This document shows, piece by piece, positions 32,823 through 41,699 of a stretch of 43,070 nucleotides of DNA. Below the pieces are notes generated by a model that was not told where the DNA came from, made no database searches, and worked only from the letters and a program-made list of their open reading frames with translations. Source of the DNA: an uncultured Pelagibacteraceae bacterium (GTDB taxonomy: Bacteria > Pseudomonadota > Alphaproteobacteria > Pelagibacterales > AG-422-B15); contig CACFYZ010000008.1 of the NCBI GenBank assembly GCA_902570675.1, positions 1 through 43,070 on the forward strand, read 5' to 3'. The translations under genes were made by a program, and so were the position numbers. Every line of letters starts with the position of its first letter. The stretch's first letter is position 1.

Positions 32823-34010
32823 TTAATAGTTAATTGGGCCTGAAATAACTTCAAACCTTTCATTTTGCACTTGAAAGAAATAGGAAATATTACTGCCTTG
32901 TCGTTTTCCAGGGTCAAATGTTACAGAACTTAATTTTAGTGGATCTTCATAATCTTTTAATGTTTCCATTGCTTTTACCAAATTATTCACTGTTAAATCT
33001 TTACCAGCACGTTTTATGGCTTCAACGACGATATCCGCAAATATATAGCCATATATGGCTCCAGTATTAGGGTCATAATCATAGTCGGACCTAAACTGAT
33101 CCCACCATATTTTTTCTTTTGCGTTAGCGGTATCATAGTAAGGAAATACGAGTGAGTTCAAACAATAAAGACCATTCATAACACCGTTCGGTTGCTCTGC
33201 TACTACAGTGTAATAACTTGCTGATGTGGTTACAAAATCCACATCAGTCCAATTGATTTCTTTCGCCTTCATAAAAGGTAAAATTGTTGTGCGCACAATT
33301 GTACCCATGGCTACAAGATCGCATCCAGCGTTGTATAATTTTTTTATTTGTGCTGTAAAGTCTGTGTCCGTTGGTTTAGCTGACGCACTTTCAACCAATT
33401 TCATATTCATAGCCGCTAATTGATCATTTGCTGCATCCACAATTTCTTGACCAAAATCAGTGTCTTCATAAAGAACGCAAACAGCGTTTCGATTGTTGGT
33501 TTCGACCAGGTATTTAATCCCCGTTCTTATTTGATCGTAATACGTTGATCCAGATGTAAATTTAAGTCTATGAAATGGATCGAACATTGATCTTGCGGCT
33601 GTCAACGGAAAAAGGTTGGGTACATTTAGATTTAATTGATCAGTTAACACTGCGTTATTCATGGGAGTGCCCAATGATCCTAACATAAACGCTACTTTAT
33701 CTTTTCTTAAAAGTTTATTAGCAGCCTGTACTGCTCGTGGAACAGTATATTGGTGATCTTCAACTATGAACTTGATTGTTCTTCCATGCGCTCCACCTGA
33801 ATTGTTAAATTCCTGAAAACGCATGTTTGCACCATCAACACTTTGCTTGCCAATCATTGAAGCAGGACCACTAATATCCGTATGCATTCCGATCAGTATT
33901 TCTTCATCCGAAATACCTTGATCAGCGTAGAGATATAGGCTTAGGGTGAATATTAATAAAACACTACAAGCTATTAATTTCATTAGCTTAATAGGTATAT
34001 TCTTTTTCAT
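32823..34010 (-). CDS. HAAT ABC transporter periplasmic binding protein, copy 2
   Basis: The 395-residue Peripla_BP_6 protein has a signal peptide (hydrophobic core about 12-27, YADQG at the cleavage region) and the family sequence ILIGMHTDISGPASMIGKQSVDGANMRF. Its body parallels the upstream paralog closely (EDHQY-VPRAVQAANKLL, SLGTPMNNAV, NLFPLTAARSM). It lacks a lipobox, so it should be soluble in the periplasm. An in-frame ATG at 33983 would avoid the 23-bp overlap with the upstream gene, and neither start has a clear ribosome site. Confidence 0.9.
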   Translation of the reverse strand: MKKNIPIKLMKLIACSVLLIFTLSLYLYADQGISDEEILIGMHTDISGPASMIGKQSVDGANMRFQEFNNSGGAHGRTIKFIVEDHQYTVPRAVQAANKLLRKDKVAFMLGSLGTPMNNAVLTDQLNLNVPNLFPLTAARSMFDPFHRLKFTSGSTYYDQIRTGIKYLVETNNRNAVCVLYEDTDFGQEIVDAANDQLAAMNMKLVESASAKPTDTDFTAQIKKLYNAGCDLVAMGTIVRTTILPFMKAKEINWTDVDFVTTSASYYTVVAEQPNGVMNGLYCLNSLVFPYYDTANAKEKIWWDQFRSDYDYDPNTGAIYGYIFADIVVEAIKRAGKDLTVNNLVKAMETLKDYEDPLKLSSVTFDPGKRQGSNISYFFQVQNERFEVISGPINY

Positions 34011-35166
34011 CTATTTGAATAAACCGACCATCTTGAACTTCAAATAAAAATGCTGCATTTGCCCCTAGGTGCTTGTCTGGTCCCCAGGATAATACTGATT
34101 TTCCAAACAAGCTTTGATAATCTTTGATGCTCTCTAGAGACTCTATAAAGCTATCTGTGGTTAGATCTCTTCCAGCTATCTCTAGTGCTTTTGCTGTTAT
34201 ATCAACATACATATAACCATATGCAGAGCCTATATTCGGTGTCTTTCCATAGATAGCTTCATATTTATCAATCCAGTCACAAATAAACGGCGTACATGTC
34301 ACTCTGTTAGGACTGTCAAATTGTGCAAAAGTATAAAAACCATCTGTTACACCATCAGGCTGACTTGCAATCACAGGATGAAAACTGGCAACCTGTCCAA
34401 AAAATAGTGCATCCCAGCTAAGCTGCCTTGCCTTTGTGTAACCAAGTATTGTATCTTTTACGATTGTTCCCATAGCTACCGCATCACATTCAGCATTTTT
34501 TAATTTAGTAATTTGAGCGGTCAAATCAGTATCAGTGGGTTTATTCGTTGCCTTCTCATGAAGTTCTTTTCCCATTACCTCCAGTTGATCAACGGTTGCT
34601 TCATAGGTTTCTTGTCCAAAATCATTATCTTGATAAAGGACACAAATTTTTTCTTTACCTTTTTCCTCAATTGCCCATTTTACACCTGCTCTGACTTGAT
34701 CGTAATAACTTGAAAGAGCTCCAAACTTCAAACGATGTAATGGATCAGTCATCGATCTTGCTGAAGAGAGAGGAAATAAATTAGGTATATCTTTTTTTTC
34801 TTGCGCTTCAAAAACAGCATTATTCATTGGAGTACCCAAACTAGCTACCATTAAAAATATTTTATCCTTATTCAGTAATTTGTTTGCTGCTTGAACTGCT
34901 CTTGGTACTTGATACTGATGATCCTCAGCAATAATTTTTAAATTTCTCCCATGAATTCCACCTGCATCATTTATTTCATTAATTCTCATTTGAGCACCTT
35001 CAACAGAATATTTGCCGAAAGAAGACACAGGTCCGCTAATATCGGTGTGCATTCCAAGAATTATCTCATTATCTGTAACGCCTTGAGACGTCGGTTGTTC
35101 ACTGCAACTAACAAAAATAAACGTTAAAAGTACTAGTGATAGAGTTAATTTGTATAGTTTTTTCAT
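33988..35166 (-). CDS. HAAT ABC transporter binding lipoprotein, copy 1
   Basis: From the ATG at 35166 the product is 392 residues. GAGGAAG is correctly spaced for this ATG, while an in-frame ATG at 35178 contains part of that site. The signal ends FIFVSC with C21, so it is probably a lipoprotein. IILGMHTDISGPVSSFGKYSVEGAQMR opens the binding domain. It resembles the following gene at about half of positions by eye, so the two are tandem duplicates specialised as anchored and soluble receptors. Ligand unknown; the link to an acyl-CoA ligase suggests a carboxylic acid. Confidence 0.9.
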   Translation of the reverse strand: MKKLYKLTLSLVLLTFIFVSCSEQPTSQGVTDNEIILGMHTDISGPVSSFGKYSVEGAQMRINEINDAGGIHGRNLKIIAEDHQYQVPRAVQAANKLLNKDKIFLMVASLGTPMNNAVFEAQEKKDIPNLFPLSSARSMTDPLHRLKFGALSSYYDQVRAGVKWAIEEKGKEKICVLYQDNDFGQETYEATVDQLEVMGKELHEKATNKPTDTDLTAQITKLKNAECDAVAMGTIVKDTILGYTKARQLSWDALFFGQVASFHPVIASQPDGVTDGFYTFAQFDSPNRVTCTPFICDWIDKYEAIYGKTPNIGSAYGYMYVDITAKALEIAGRDLTTDSFIESLESIKDYQSLFGKSVLSWGPDKHLGANAAFLFEVQDGRFIQIDEKEYTY

Positions 35167-35217
35167 GGTCTTCCTCATATTTTCAAAAGTAAAATCTTAA
35201 TGTGTCAGCTAGTAAAA

Positions 35218-37041
35218 TCAAGCAGATTGATACATGTTTTCTATGATATTGCTGTATTTTTGATTAATAAACTTACGTTTAAGCTTCATGGTAGGTGTTA
35301 ATTCATCATCTTCAGCTGTAAGTTGGATATCGATTAATGAGAATTTCTTCACTTGCTCTACTGATGCAAACTTTTTATTTACTTTTGATACCTCACCATC
35401 AATTAAATTAACCACTTCCTCAGATTTGCATAAACTTTCAAAATTAGAAAAGGGAATATCATTGTCTTGTGCGTATTTCATTACGTTCTCTTCATCAATC
35501 ATAATTAAGCAAGATAAAAATTTTCTTTTATCGCCAATAACAACTGCATCAGATACAAATGGACTAAATTTTAATTCATTTTCTATTTCTGAAGGTGATA
35601 TATTCTTACCACCTGCTGTTATAATTATATCTTTTTTTCGATCTGTAATTTTGATATTCCCATAGTTGTCCATTTCACCAACATCACCAGTATGTAGCCA
35701 ACCATCAATTAATGTTTCCTTAGTTTGTTCAGGTTTATTTAAGTAACCACAAAAAACGCCAGGTCCTTTGAACAGTATTTCGCCATCGTTAGCTATCCTT
35801 ACTTCTGACTGGTTAACGGCTCTACCTACATGACCTAATTTAATTTCTCTTGAATAAAATGCTGTTCCAACACCAGCCGTTTCTGTCATTCCCCATCCTT
35901 CTCTCATATCAATACCAAGAGATAAATACCAATTTATTAATTCGGGTGAAATTGGAGCCGCACCACTGAGTGCATAACGACACTTACTAAGTCCTAATAA
36001 CTTTTTTATATTTGTTAAAACAAAGAAGTTACATAACCAAAAAGATATTTTTAATGTTATTGGTGGTTCCTTTCCCTCAATAAAATATTCTTTATATTTT
36101 GCACCTGTTTTAATTGATACGTCATAAAAATATCTTCCAATGAATGTCGCGTCTTTCATCAATATGGTAATTGAAGAATAAAATTTTTCCCAGATTCTTG
36201 GCACAGCAATAAATACAGTTGGCGAAACTTCTCTTATATTTTCAGGAACAGTATCTATACTCTCGGCAAAATTAACAACAGCTCCAGATTTAAGTGGAAA
36301 TATTACTGAAACTGATCTTTCAAGAATATGGCATAATGGCAAAAACGATAATTGCTCTTCGTTTTCCATAGGCTCAAAAATTTCAAGACCAGTATTTACT
36401 GAATACAGTAAATTATTATGGTTTATCATAGCACCTTTTGATGGTCCTGTTGTTCCCGACGTATATACAAGAATTGCGATATCCTCAGAATTTACATTTT
36501 GCATTAGATCGTTCCATAGATTGGGTTGCTCTAAATCAATTTTTTCACCAATCTCAATCAATTGATCATAGCTAATAACCTGATCATCCTTATAATTGTG
36601 CAGGCCTTCCATGTCATAAACAATGATTTTTTCAAGCGTAGGGCAATCGTTTCTTACTTCAAGTATCTTATCAAGTTGTTCTTCATTCTCAGCGAAGTAA
36701 AATTTGGTACTGCTATCATTCACAAGATATTTAACTTGGGAAGCCGAGTCCGTTGTATATACACCACTCGATACACCACCAGCACCAATAATTCCCATAT
36801 CTGTATATAACCACTCTGGATTACCCTCGCTTGCAATTGAAACAACCTCTCCTTTTTTTAAACCTAAACTATGTAAGGCTAGCCCTGTCTTTTTAGCGTT
36901 CTCCCCATATTGTTTCCATGTAACCTCTTGCCAGATGCCTAGATGTTTTTCCCTCATTGCCACTTTGTTTGATCGGGCTTGAACAGTATTCCAGAATAAT
37001 TGTGGAATAGATTTTATCTCCACATTTTTTTCTTCTTCCAT
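35218..37041 (-). CDS. Long-chain-type acyl-CoA synthetase (AMP-binding)
   Basis: The 607-residue adenylate-forming ligase shows the P-loop YTSGTTGPSKG (193-203), GWGMTETAG near 380, the hinge DGWLHTGDVGEMDNYGNIKITDRKKDI and the catalytic lysine region AGGKNISPSEIE. It most resembles the FAA1/FadD15 group of long-chain ligases. It would convert an imported acid to a CoA thioester. Its start overlaps livF by 28 bases, tying activation to import. Chain length and ring preference cannot be predicted from this reading. Confidence 0.92.
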   Translation of the reverse strand: MEEEKNVEIKSIPQLFWNTVQARSNKVAMREKHLGIWQEVTWKQYGENAKKTGLALHSLGLKKGEVVSIASEGNPEWLYTDMGIIGAGGVSSGVYTTDSASQVKYLVNDSSTKFYFAENEEQLDKILEVRNDCPTLEKIIVYDMEGLHNYKDDQVISYDQLIEIGEKIDLEQPNLWNDLMQNVNSEDIAILVYTSGTTGPSKGAMINHNNLLYSVNTGLEIFEPMENEEQLSFLPLCHILERSVSVIFPLKSGAVVNFAESIDTVPENIREVSPTVFIAVPRIWEKFYSSITILMKDATFIGRYFYDVSIKTGAKYKEYFIEGKEPPITLKISFWLCNFFVLTNIKKLLGLSKCRYALSGAAPISPELINWYLSLGIDMREGWGMTETAGVGTAFYSREIKLGHVGRAVNQSEVRIANDGEILFKGPGVFCGYLNKPEQTKETLIDGWLHTGDVGEMDNYGNIKITDRKKDIIITAGGKNISPSEIENELKFSPFVSDAVVIGDKRKFLSCLIMIDEENVMKYAQDNDIPFSNFESLCKSEEVVNLIDGEVSKVNKKFASVEQVKKFSLIDIQLTAEDDELTPTMKLKRKFINQKYSNIIENMYQSA

Positions 37042-37787
37042 CGTCGTTCCCCTCTTATACCTTCATCTTGTTGTCCAAGATAAAATTCTTTTATATCATC
37101 TTTTTCTAATAACTCTTTACTGTCGCCTTCCATCACAATTCTTCCAAGCTCTAATACATAACCAAAATCTGAATTATTTAATGCAATATTTGCGTTTTGT
37201 TCAACCAGCAAAATTGTTGTTTTTAATTCCTTATTAATACGAATTATAATTTCAAAAATTTCTTTCACAAGTTTTGGAGATAAACCAAGAGAGGGTTCGT
37301 CAAGTAACATTATATCAGGCTTACTCATTAATGCGCGACTTATGCAAAGCATTTGTTGTTCACCCCCAGACAATAATCCTGCTGGCTGGTTTTTTCTTTC
37401 TTTTAATATTGGAAAATAATCATACACTTGATCTATATCCTTTTGAATATCACCTCTGTTATTGCGGGTATAAGCTCCCATTTGTAAATTTTCAAGAACT
37501 GAACAATATGGAAAGACTTCTCGTCCTTCTGGCGCATGACTCATTCCCATACGAAGTATTTTGTCAGGATCTTTTTTTTGAATTTCTTCAGAATTTAAAA
37601 ATACTTTTCCTTTTCTTGGATCGATAGCACCTGAAATTGTTTTTAAAATTGTTGTTTTACCTGCTCCATTTGATCCTAATATTGTTACGATGGATCCCTG
37701 AGCTACCTGAAAACTGATACCTCTAATAGCCATAATTGGCCCATAATAGGTTTCAATATTTTCAACACTTAATAGAGGTTTCGACAT
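37014..37787 (-). CDS. livF: HAAT-family ABC transporter ATPase LivF
   Basis: The 257-residue ATPase has Walker A GSNGAGKTT (38-46), signature LSGGEQQML, Walker B IMLLDEPSLGLSPKLV and the LivF-typical EQNANIAL switch region. LivF normally pairs with LivG; here livG is 16 kb away on the other strand, next to the permeases. The last residues (RRWKKKKMWR) are an unusually basic tail, encoded in the overlap with the acyl-CoA ligase start. Confidence 0.94.
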   Translation of the reverse strand: MSKPLLSVENIETYYGPIMAIRGISFQVAQGSIVTILGSNGAGKTTILKTISGAIDPRKGKVFLNSEEIQKKDPDKILRMGMSHAPEGREVFPYCSVLENLQMGAYTRNNRGDIQKDIDQVYDYFPILKERKNQPAGLLSGGEQQMLCISRALMSKPDIMLLDEPSLGLSPKLVKEIFEIIIRINKELKTTILLVEQNANIALNNSDFGYVLELGRIVMEGDSKELLEKDDIKEFYLGQQDEGIRGERRWKKKKMWR

Positions 37788-37841
37788 CAGCTTTATATTA
37801 TCTCAATATGACTAAAGATTTAAGTTTTAAAATTTCTATTT

Positions 37842-39623
37842 TTACTCAACGAGGTTTTTTGGAACAGGAATGAGTTGATCTAAAAGTATTTGTGCATAAG
37901 CTTTACCTTGCGGATCATTTCGTAAACTTGCTGGACCACCGCCTCCTAAGACGTCGTGCAAAACAAAATTTAGCGAATTTGAACCTGGTAAGAAAAATCT
38001 TTCAACGTTTCCTTCAAGAAAATGCGCAAAACATTTTTTTATTAAGTCTTCAGTTAAAAAATTACAAATTGCAGGATAAAACTTTGGATCTCTTGCAATT
38101 ATGCCAATATTTGCTTTATTGCCTTTATCTCCACTTCTTCCGTAAGCAATCTTTATTAAAGGCAAGTCTACAAAGACTGTTTCTTTAGAGTCAAATTCAG
38201 GTGCAACAGTTTTTATTGTAGTTAAAGTTTCTGACTTTTCTGGAATATCGTCTTTGAAGTCTTTTTTTTCTTCACCGTTGTCAATACATATGCTGAGATT
38301 ATTTTTATCAATTAAAAATGAGAATAATCTTATAATTGGAGATGGCTTAGGTCTACCTCCTACAAATCCTGAGAGACCGGGCGGTGTTGCCAATCCAAGA
38401 CCAACAGACTCTTTTAAAACGATACCTACCGCTCTAATATCTTGATGCTTCGCGGCGAATTTTAAAACAACTTCTCTATTATCTGTATTTGGCCGCTTAT
38501 CACTGTACTGACTATTGTCTCCAATTATTTCAATGCTTGTTTCATCAAAATCAGGGATGTTCATCATCCGCATTATCATTTTCGAGCGATCAAAAATAGC
38601 ATTTCCATACGTTCTTGCTTTTTTTGCAGCATCAACCCCCACGAACGAACAGACATGTCCAGCCCTAAACCCATCAGCAAAAGTTGCGCATACTTTATAT
38701 TCAGTAGTTGCTGGGTAGCCTTTAACTCCAGACACACTTACTATATTTTTTTCTTTTTCCCTAATTTTAACATTTGAAAAATCACAAACTACGTCTGGTA
38801 ATATATATGCCTGTGGATCTCCGATTTCGTATAGCATTTGTTCTGCTACTGTACCAAAATTAACAATTCCAGAAGAATTGTTAGATTTTTCACAATCAAA
38901 TTCCCCGTTTTGATCGACCTCTACAATTGGATATCCAATATTGTGTAAATCATTTGCAACTAATTCCCAATCCGTAAAATTTCCACCAGTACTTTGTGTC
39001 CCACATTCAATGATATGGCCCGCAAGACTACCTCCAGCTAATTTATCGTACTCATTTGAGGTCCATCCGAAAGAATGAATACAGGCCGCTAATGTCACAG
39101 CGCTATCAACACTCCTTCCTGTTATAACAATATCAGCTCCATCATCTAGAGCTTTTGCAATTGGAAATGCTCCCAAATAAGCGTTTATGCTTGCAATTTT
39201 ATCTTTTTGAGGAAAAGGTTCATTTGAATACATTTCTTTTATCTCTGAAAAATTATCTATTTGACCCATTAAGTCATCGCCAAGAACAACTGACACCTTG
39301 AGATCAATTTTTAATTCATTCAATAAAAGACGGATTGCCTCAGCACAGGCCTCAGGATTAACTCCACCAGCATTACTTATAACCTTGATCTTTTGGTCTG
39401 CAATTTGTCTTAAATTAAGCTTAAGTACACTTGAAACAAAGTCTAATGCGTATCCTTTTTCTGGATCTTTTGCCCTAGCTCGTGCCAAGATCGACATAGT
39501 AATTTCTGCTAAATAATCGTAAACGATAAAATCAAGATTATTTCCATTTAATAATTGTGGTGTTGCAATTACTGAATCACCCCAAAAACCACTTGCGCCA
39601 CCAATTCTGATTTTCTTTGACAT
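37842..39623 (-). CDS. DUF1446/AtuA-like protein
   Basis: From the ATG at 39623 the product is 593 residues and begins KKIRIGGASGFWGDS, the family start; an upstream start at 39713 would add a hydrophobic stretch overlapping the divergent gene. The DUF1446 domain (about 1-450) contains VISNAGGVNPEACAEA, VITGRSVDSAVTLA and GGSLAGHIIECGTQSTGGNFTDW. A C-terminal domain from about 490 (VFVDLPLIKIAYGRSGDKGNKANIGI) is the AtuA-associated extension. AtuA is required for acyclic terpene use in Pseudomonas, but DUF1446 proteins occur in many acid-degradation clusters. It leads the operon containing livF, 54 bases downstream. Confidence 0.88.
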   Translation of the reverse strand: MSKKIRIGGASGFWGDSVIATPQLLNGNNLDFIVYDYLAEITMSILARARAKDPEKGYALDFVSSVLKLNLRQIADQKIKVISNAGGVNPEACAEAIRLLLNELKIDLKVSVVLGDDLMGQIDNFSEIKEMYSNEPFPQKDKIASINAYLGAFPIAKALDDGADIVITGRSVDSAVTLAACIHSFGWTSNEYDKLAGGSLAGHIIECGTQSTGGNFTDWELVANDLHNIGYPIVEVDQNGEFDCEKSNNSSGIVNFGTVAEQMLYEIGDPQAYILPDVVCDFSNVKIREKEKNIVSVSGVKGYPATTEYKVCATFADGFRAGHVCSFVGVDAAKKARTYGNAIFDRSKMIMRMMNIPDFDETSIEIIGDNSQYSDKRPNTDNREVVLKFAAKHQDIRAVGIVLKESVGLGLATPPGLSGFVGGRPKPSPIIRLFSFLIDKNNLSICIDNGEEKKDFKDDIPEKSETLTTIKTVAPEFDSKETVFVDLPLIKIAYGRSGDKGNKANIGIIARDPKFYPAICNFLTEDLIKKCFAHFLEGNVERFFLPGSNSLNFVLHDVLGGGGPASLRNDPQGKAYAQILLDQLIPVPKNLVE

Positions 39624-39678
39624 TTGAACAATTATATATTTTTTTATGAATATAATAAAAAAATAAATTAACACCTTT

Positions 39679-40074
39679 ATGGGCTTTGTAAAATCAATTA
39701 ATAGCGCATTCATTAAATGCTTTGACTTTAAAAGTAGAGCATCTCGATCCGAGTTTTGGTACTTTTATTTGTTCACTACGATAGTTGGATTTATTGGGAT
39801 TCAACTAGACCAATTATTTAATCTTCAAATTATGGGTATAGAATTGAACACTTCGTCTGAGACATTGATGTTAGGGCCAATGTATATTTTTTTATATTTT
39901 TTATTTATGATTCCAAGTGTCGCTTTATACGTAAGAAGGTTACATGATACTAACCGTTCAGGATGGTGGCTTTTAATTATATTAATTCCATTCATTGGCA
40001 TAATTACAATTATATTTTTTCTATGCCTTAAAGGTACAGATACGAAAAATGATTTTGGCGAAATATCAAAATAA
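39679..40074 (+). CDS. DUF805 membrane protein
   Basis: The 131-residue protein has the DUF805 start: FIKCFDFKSRASRSEFWYFYLF (about 11-32), then about three further hydrophobic segments, with LYVRRLHDTNRSGWWLLIILIP near 90-110 as the second hallmark, and a CLKGTDTKNDFG end. Function unknown; it is a small inner-membrane protein. It is divergent from the AtuA-like gene across 55 bp and converges on the flavin reductase. Confidence 0.92.
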   Translation: MGFVKSINSAFIKCFDFKSRASRSEFWYFYLFTTIVGFIGIQLDQLFNLQIMGIELNTSSETLMLGPMYIFLYFLFMIPSVALYVRRLHDTNRSGWWLLIILIPFIGIITIIFFLCLKGTDTKNDFGEISK

Positions 40075-40087
40075 GAATTAAATTTTT

Positions 40088-40558
40088 TTATACGTCAAAC
40101 GTTAGTGTTTGATATTTACTTCGATAATATATTAACGGTTCCTTATCACTGTGAATCTTCAAATCTTGTACTTCACCAATCACTAAGACATGATCTGCGA
40201 TATCAATTTGTTGAAAAACAGTTAACTCAATGTGAGCTAGAGTATCATTTAAAATTATATTTTTTTTATCCGAGATATCGTGACCAACTTTACTAACTTT
40301 ATCCGGATCTTTTGTAGCAAAGAGTTTTGATACATCTTCTTGATCACGTGATAAAAAGTTAATGATAAATGATCCATTTTTTAAAAAATCAACATGATCA
40401 GTTTCTGTTTTGTATATGTTAAAGATGATTAATGGTGGCTTTAAGCTAAGCGATGAGAAAGAATTAATAGTGAATCCACTTGAATGTGAGGTTGCAACAG
40501 CAACACCCGTTGCAAAGGAACCAAAGGCTTTTTTTAACTCTGTTTCATTAAATTCCAT
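40088..40558 (-). CDS. Flavin reductase-domain protein (FMN-binding split barrel)
   Basis: The 156-residue protein is typical of HpaC/flavin reductase-like proteins: KKAFGSFATGVAVAT at 9-23, FTINSFSSLSLKPPLIIFNI for FMN binding, FIINFLSRDQEDVSKLFA and DHVLVIGEV. They supply reduced flavin to two-component monooxygenases. No oxygenase partner of that class is adjacent; the nearby FAD monooxygenase at 31-32 kb looks self-sufficient. It may be a stand-alone reductase or serve a partner outside the window. Confidence 0.87.
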   Translation of the reverse strand: MEFNETELKKAFGSFATGVAVATSHSSGFTINSFSSLSLKPPLIIFNIYKTETDHVDFLKNGSFIINFLSRDQEDVSKLFATKDPDKVSKVGHDISDKKNIILNDTLAHIELTVFQQIDIADHVLVIGEVQDLKIHSDKEPLIYYRSKYQTLTFDV

Positions 40559-40584
40559 GTAAATAAGATTTTAATTCTTCGGAA

Positions 40585-41532
40585 CTAAACTATTACTGAT
40601 CTAAGTAAAGAAATATATCCAGTTTTAGTTTCCAACCTATTTTGATAATTGTTTTTTAACATCATTTTATGAGCTTCCTTTAGTTTATAACAAGGGACGA
40701 ACATAAATAAGTGATGCTCTAGATGATAGTTTACAAAGTAAGGAGCAACCAGGGCTCTTTCAAATATATTTGCATAAGTTGTTCTAGCATTGTTGAAGTC
40801 GTCACAATCATCTGTAACACCAGCATGTTCTGCTATATTTCTAATTCTTAAAAAAAGCTGAAAAAATGTGAATAATGGTAAAAGCCAAAAACTAAAGTAG
40901 TAGTACCATTCACCTACAATGGTAAATGTTATGAAAATTAGGATATTTGATATTAGTATCCCGTAAAGTGTGTCTTTATTCTGAAATCCAGAAATTCTTT
41001 TACCATCATCTTTCGTGACATCTGAGCTCATTAATGTTTTAAAAATGAGCTGGTATCTTTGAGTTATGCCACTTATTCCAAACACATCTCTCAACACCTT
41101 TCTATAAAAGCTCTGACGAGTTACAGGAAAAGGTTTTGACAGACTTAGATCAGGATCATCTTTTGTTTGGGTATGACGATGATGAGATAAATGATAATGA
41201 CGGTAGCCATAAGTATCTGACCAGACAGGAAACGCACAGAGCCACTGAGAAACTCTATTGTTTGTTTTGGTATTATTTGTTATTAGGCCGTGTGCACCTT
41301 CGTGCATTAATATTGCAAGTCCTAATTGTCGTCCAGCAATTAAAATAACAGATAAAGCAAACGTAATTACATTTGGAAATACTGTGTACACAATAAGACA
41401 TCCAATTATTACAAACCAGGCGTGAGCAACTAACATCAGTCCTTTGGTGTCACTCTTAGCTCTTAAATACTTTACTTCATCCTCAGACAAAATATCAGTT
41501 GGCTTTAAAATTGGAGTAAATTTTTTTTCCAT
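40585..41532 (-). CDS. Membrane fatty-acid desaturase
   Basis: The 315-residue membrane protein has three histidine boxes for the di-iron centre: HEGAH (77-81), HLSHHRH (114-120) and YHLEHH in the last third, plus a downstream NIAEH. Four main hydrophobic segments (about 35-52, 55-72, 190-205 and 210-228) fit the family. It is close to the DesA/plant omega-type or beta-carotene hydroxylase-like desaturases; the bond position is not predictable. It would modify membrane lipids or an acid. The poly-T/AT run after 41532 is its leader. Confidence 0.85.
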   Translation of the reverse strand: MEKKFTPILKPTDILSEDEVKYLRAKSDTKGLMLVAHAWFVIIGCLIVYTVFPNVITFALSVILIAGRQLGLAILMHEGAHGLITNNTKTNNRVSQWLCAFPVWSDTYGYRHYHLSHHRHTQTKDDPDLSLSKPFPVTRQSFYRKVLRDVFGISGITQRYQLIFKTLMSSDVTKDDGKRISGFQNKDTLYGILISNILIFITFTIVGEWYYYFSFWLLPLFTFFQLFLRIRNIAEHAGVTDDCDDFNNARTTYANIFERALVAPYFVNYHLEHHLFMFVPCYKLKEAHKMMLKNNYQNRLETKTGYISLLRSVIV

Positions 41533-41699
41533 CGTTAATATATATATAATTTTTTTATTAATTTAAAACCAATTAGAAATAGCTAATTATTACATGTATT
41601 TAGCGTTATTATTAAATTGTAAGACTATCTATTAATTATAATAAATAACATGTTTTTGCCTCTTAGATACCTTACAATTTAAAAAAAAAGGAGAATTCT

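Noticed and set aside
37274-37627. Plus-strand frame of 117 codons opposite livF
   Set aside because: It is antisense to well-conserved ABC motifs of livF and shows no independent support.
39624-39713. Longer start for the AtuA-like gene
   Set aside because: The added residues are a hydrophobic A/T-coded stretch overlapping the DUF805 gene; the family begins at KKIRIGGASGFWGD.
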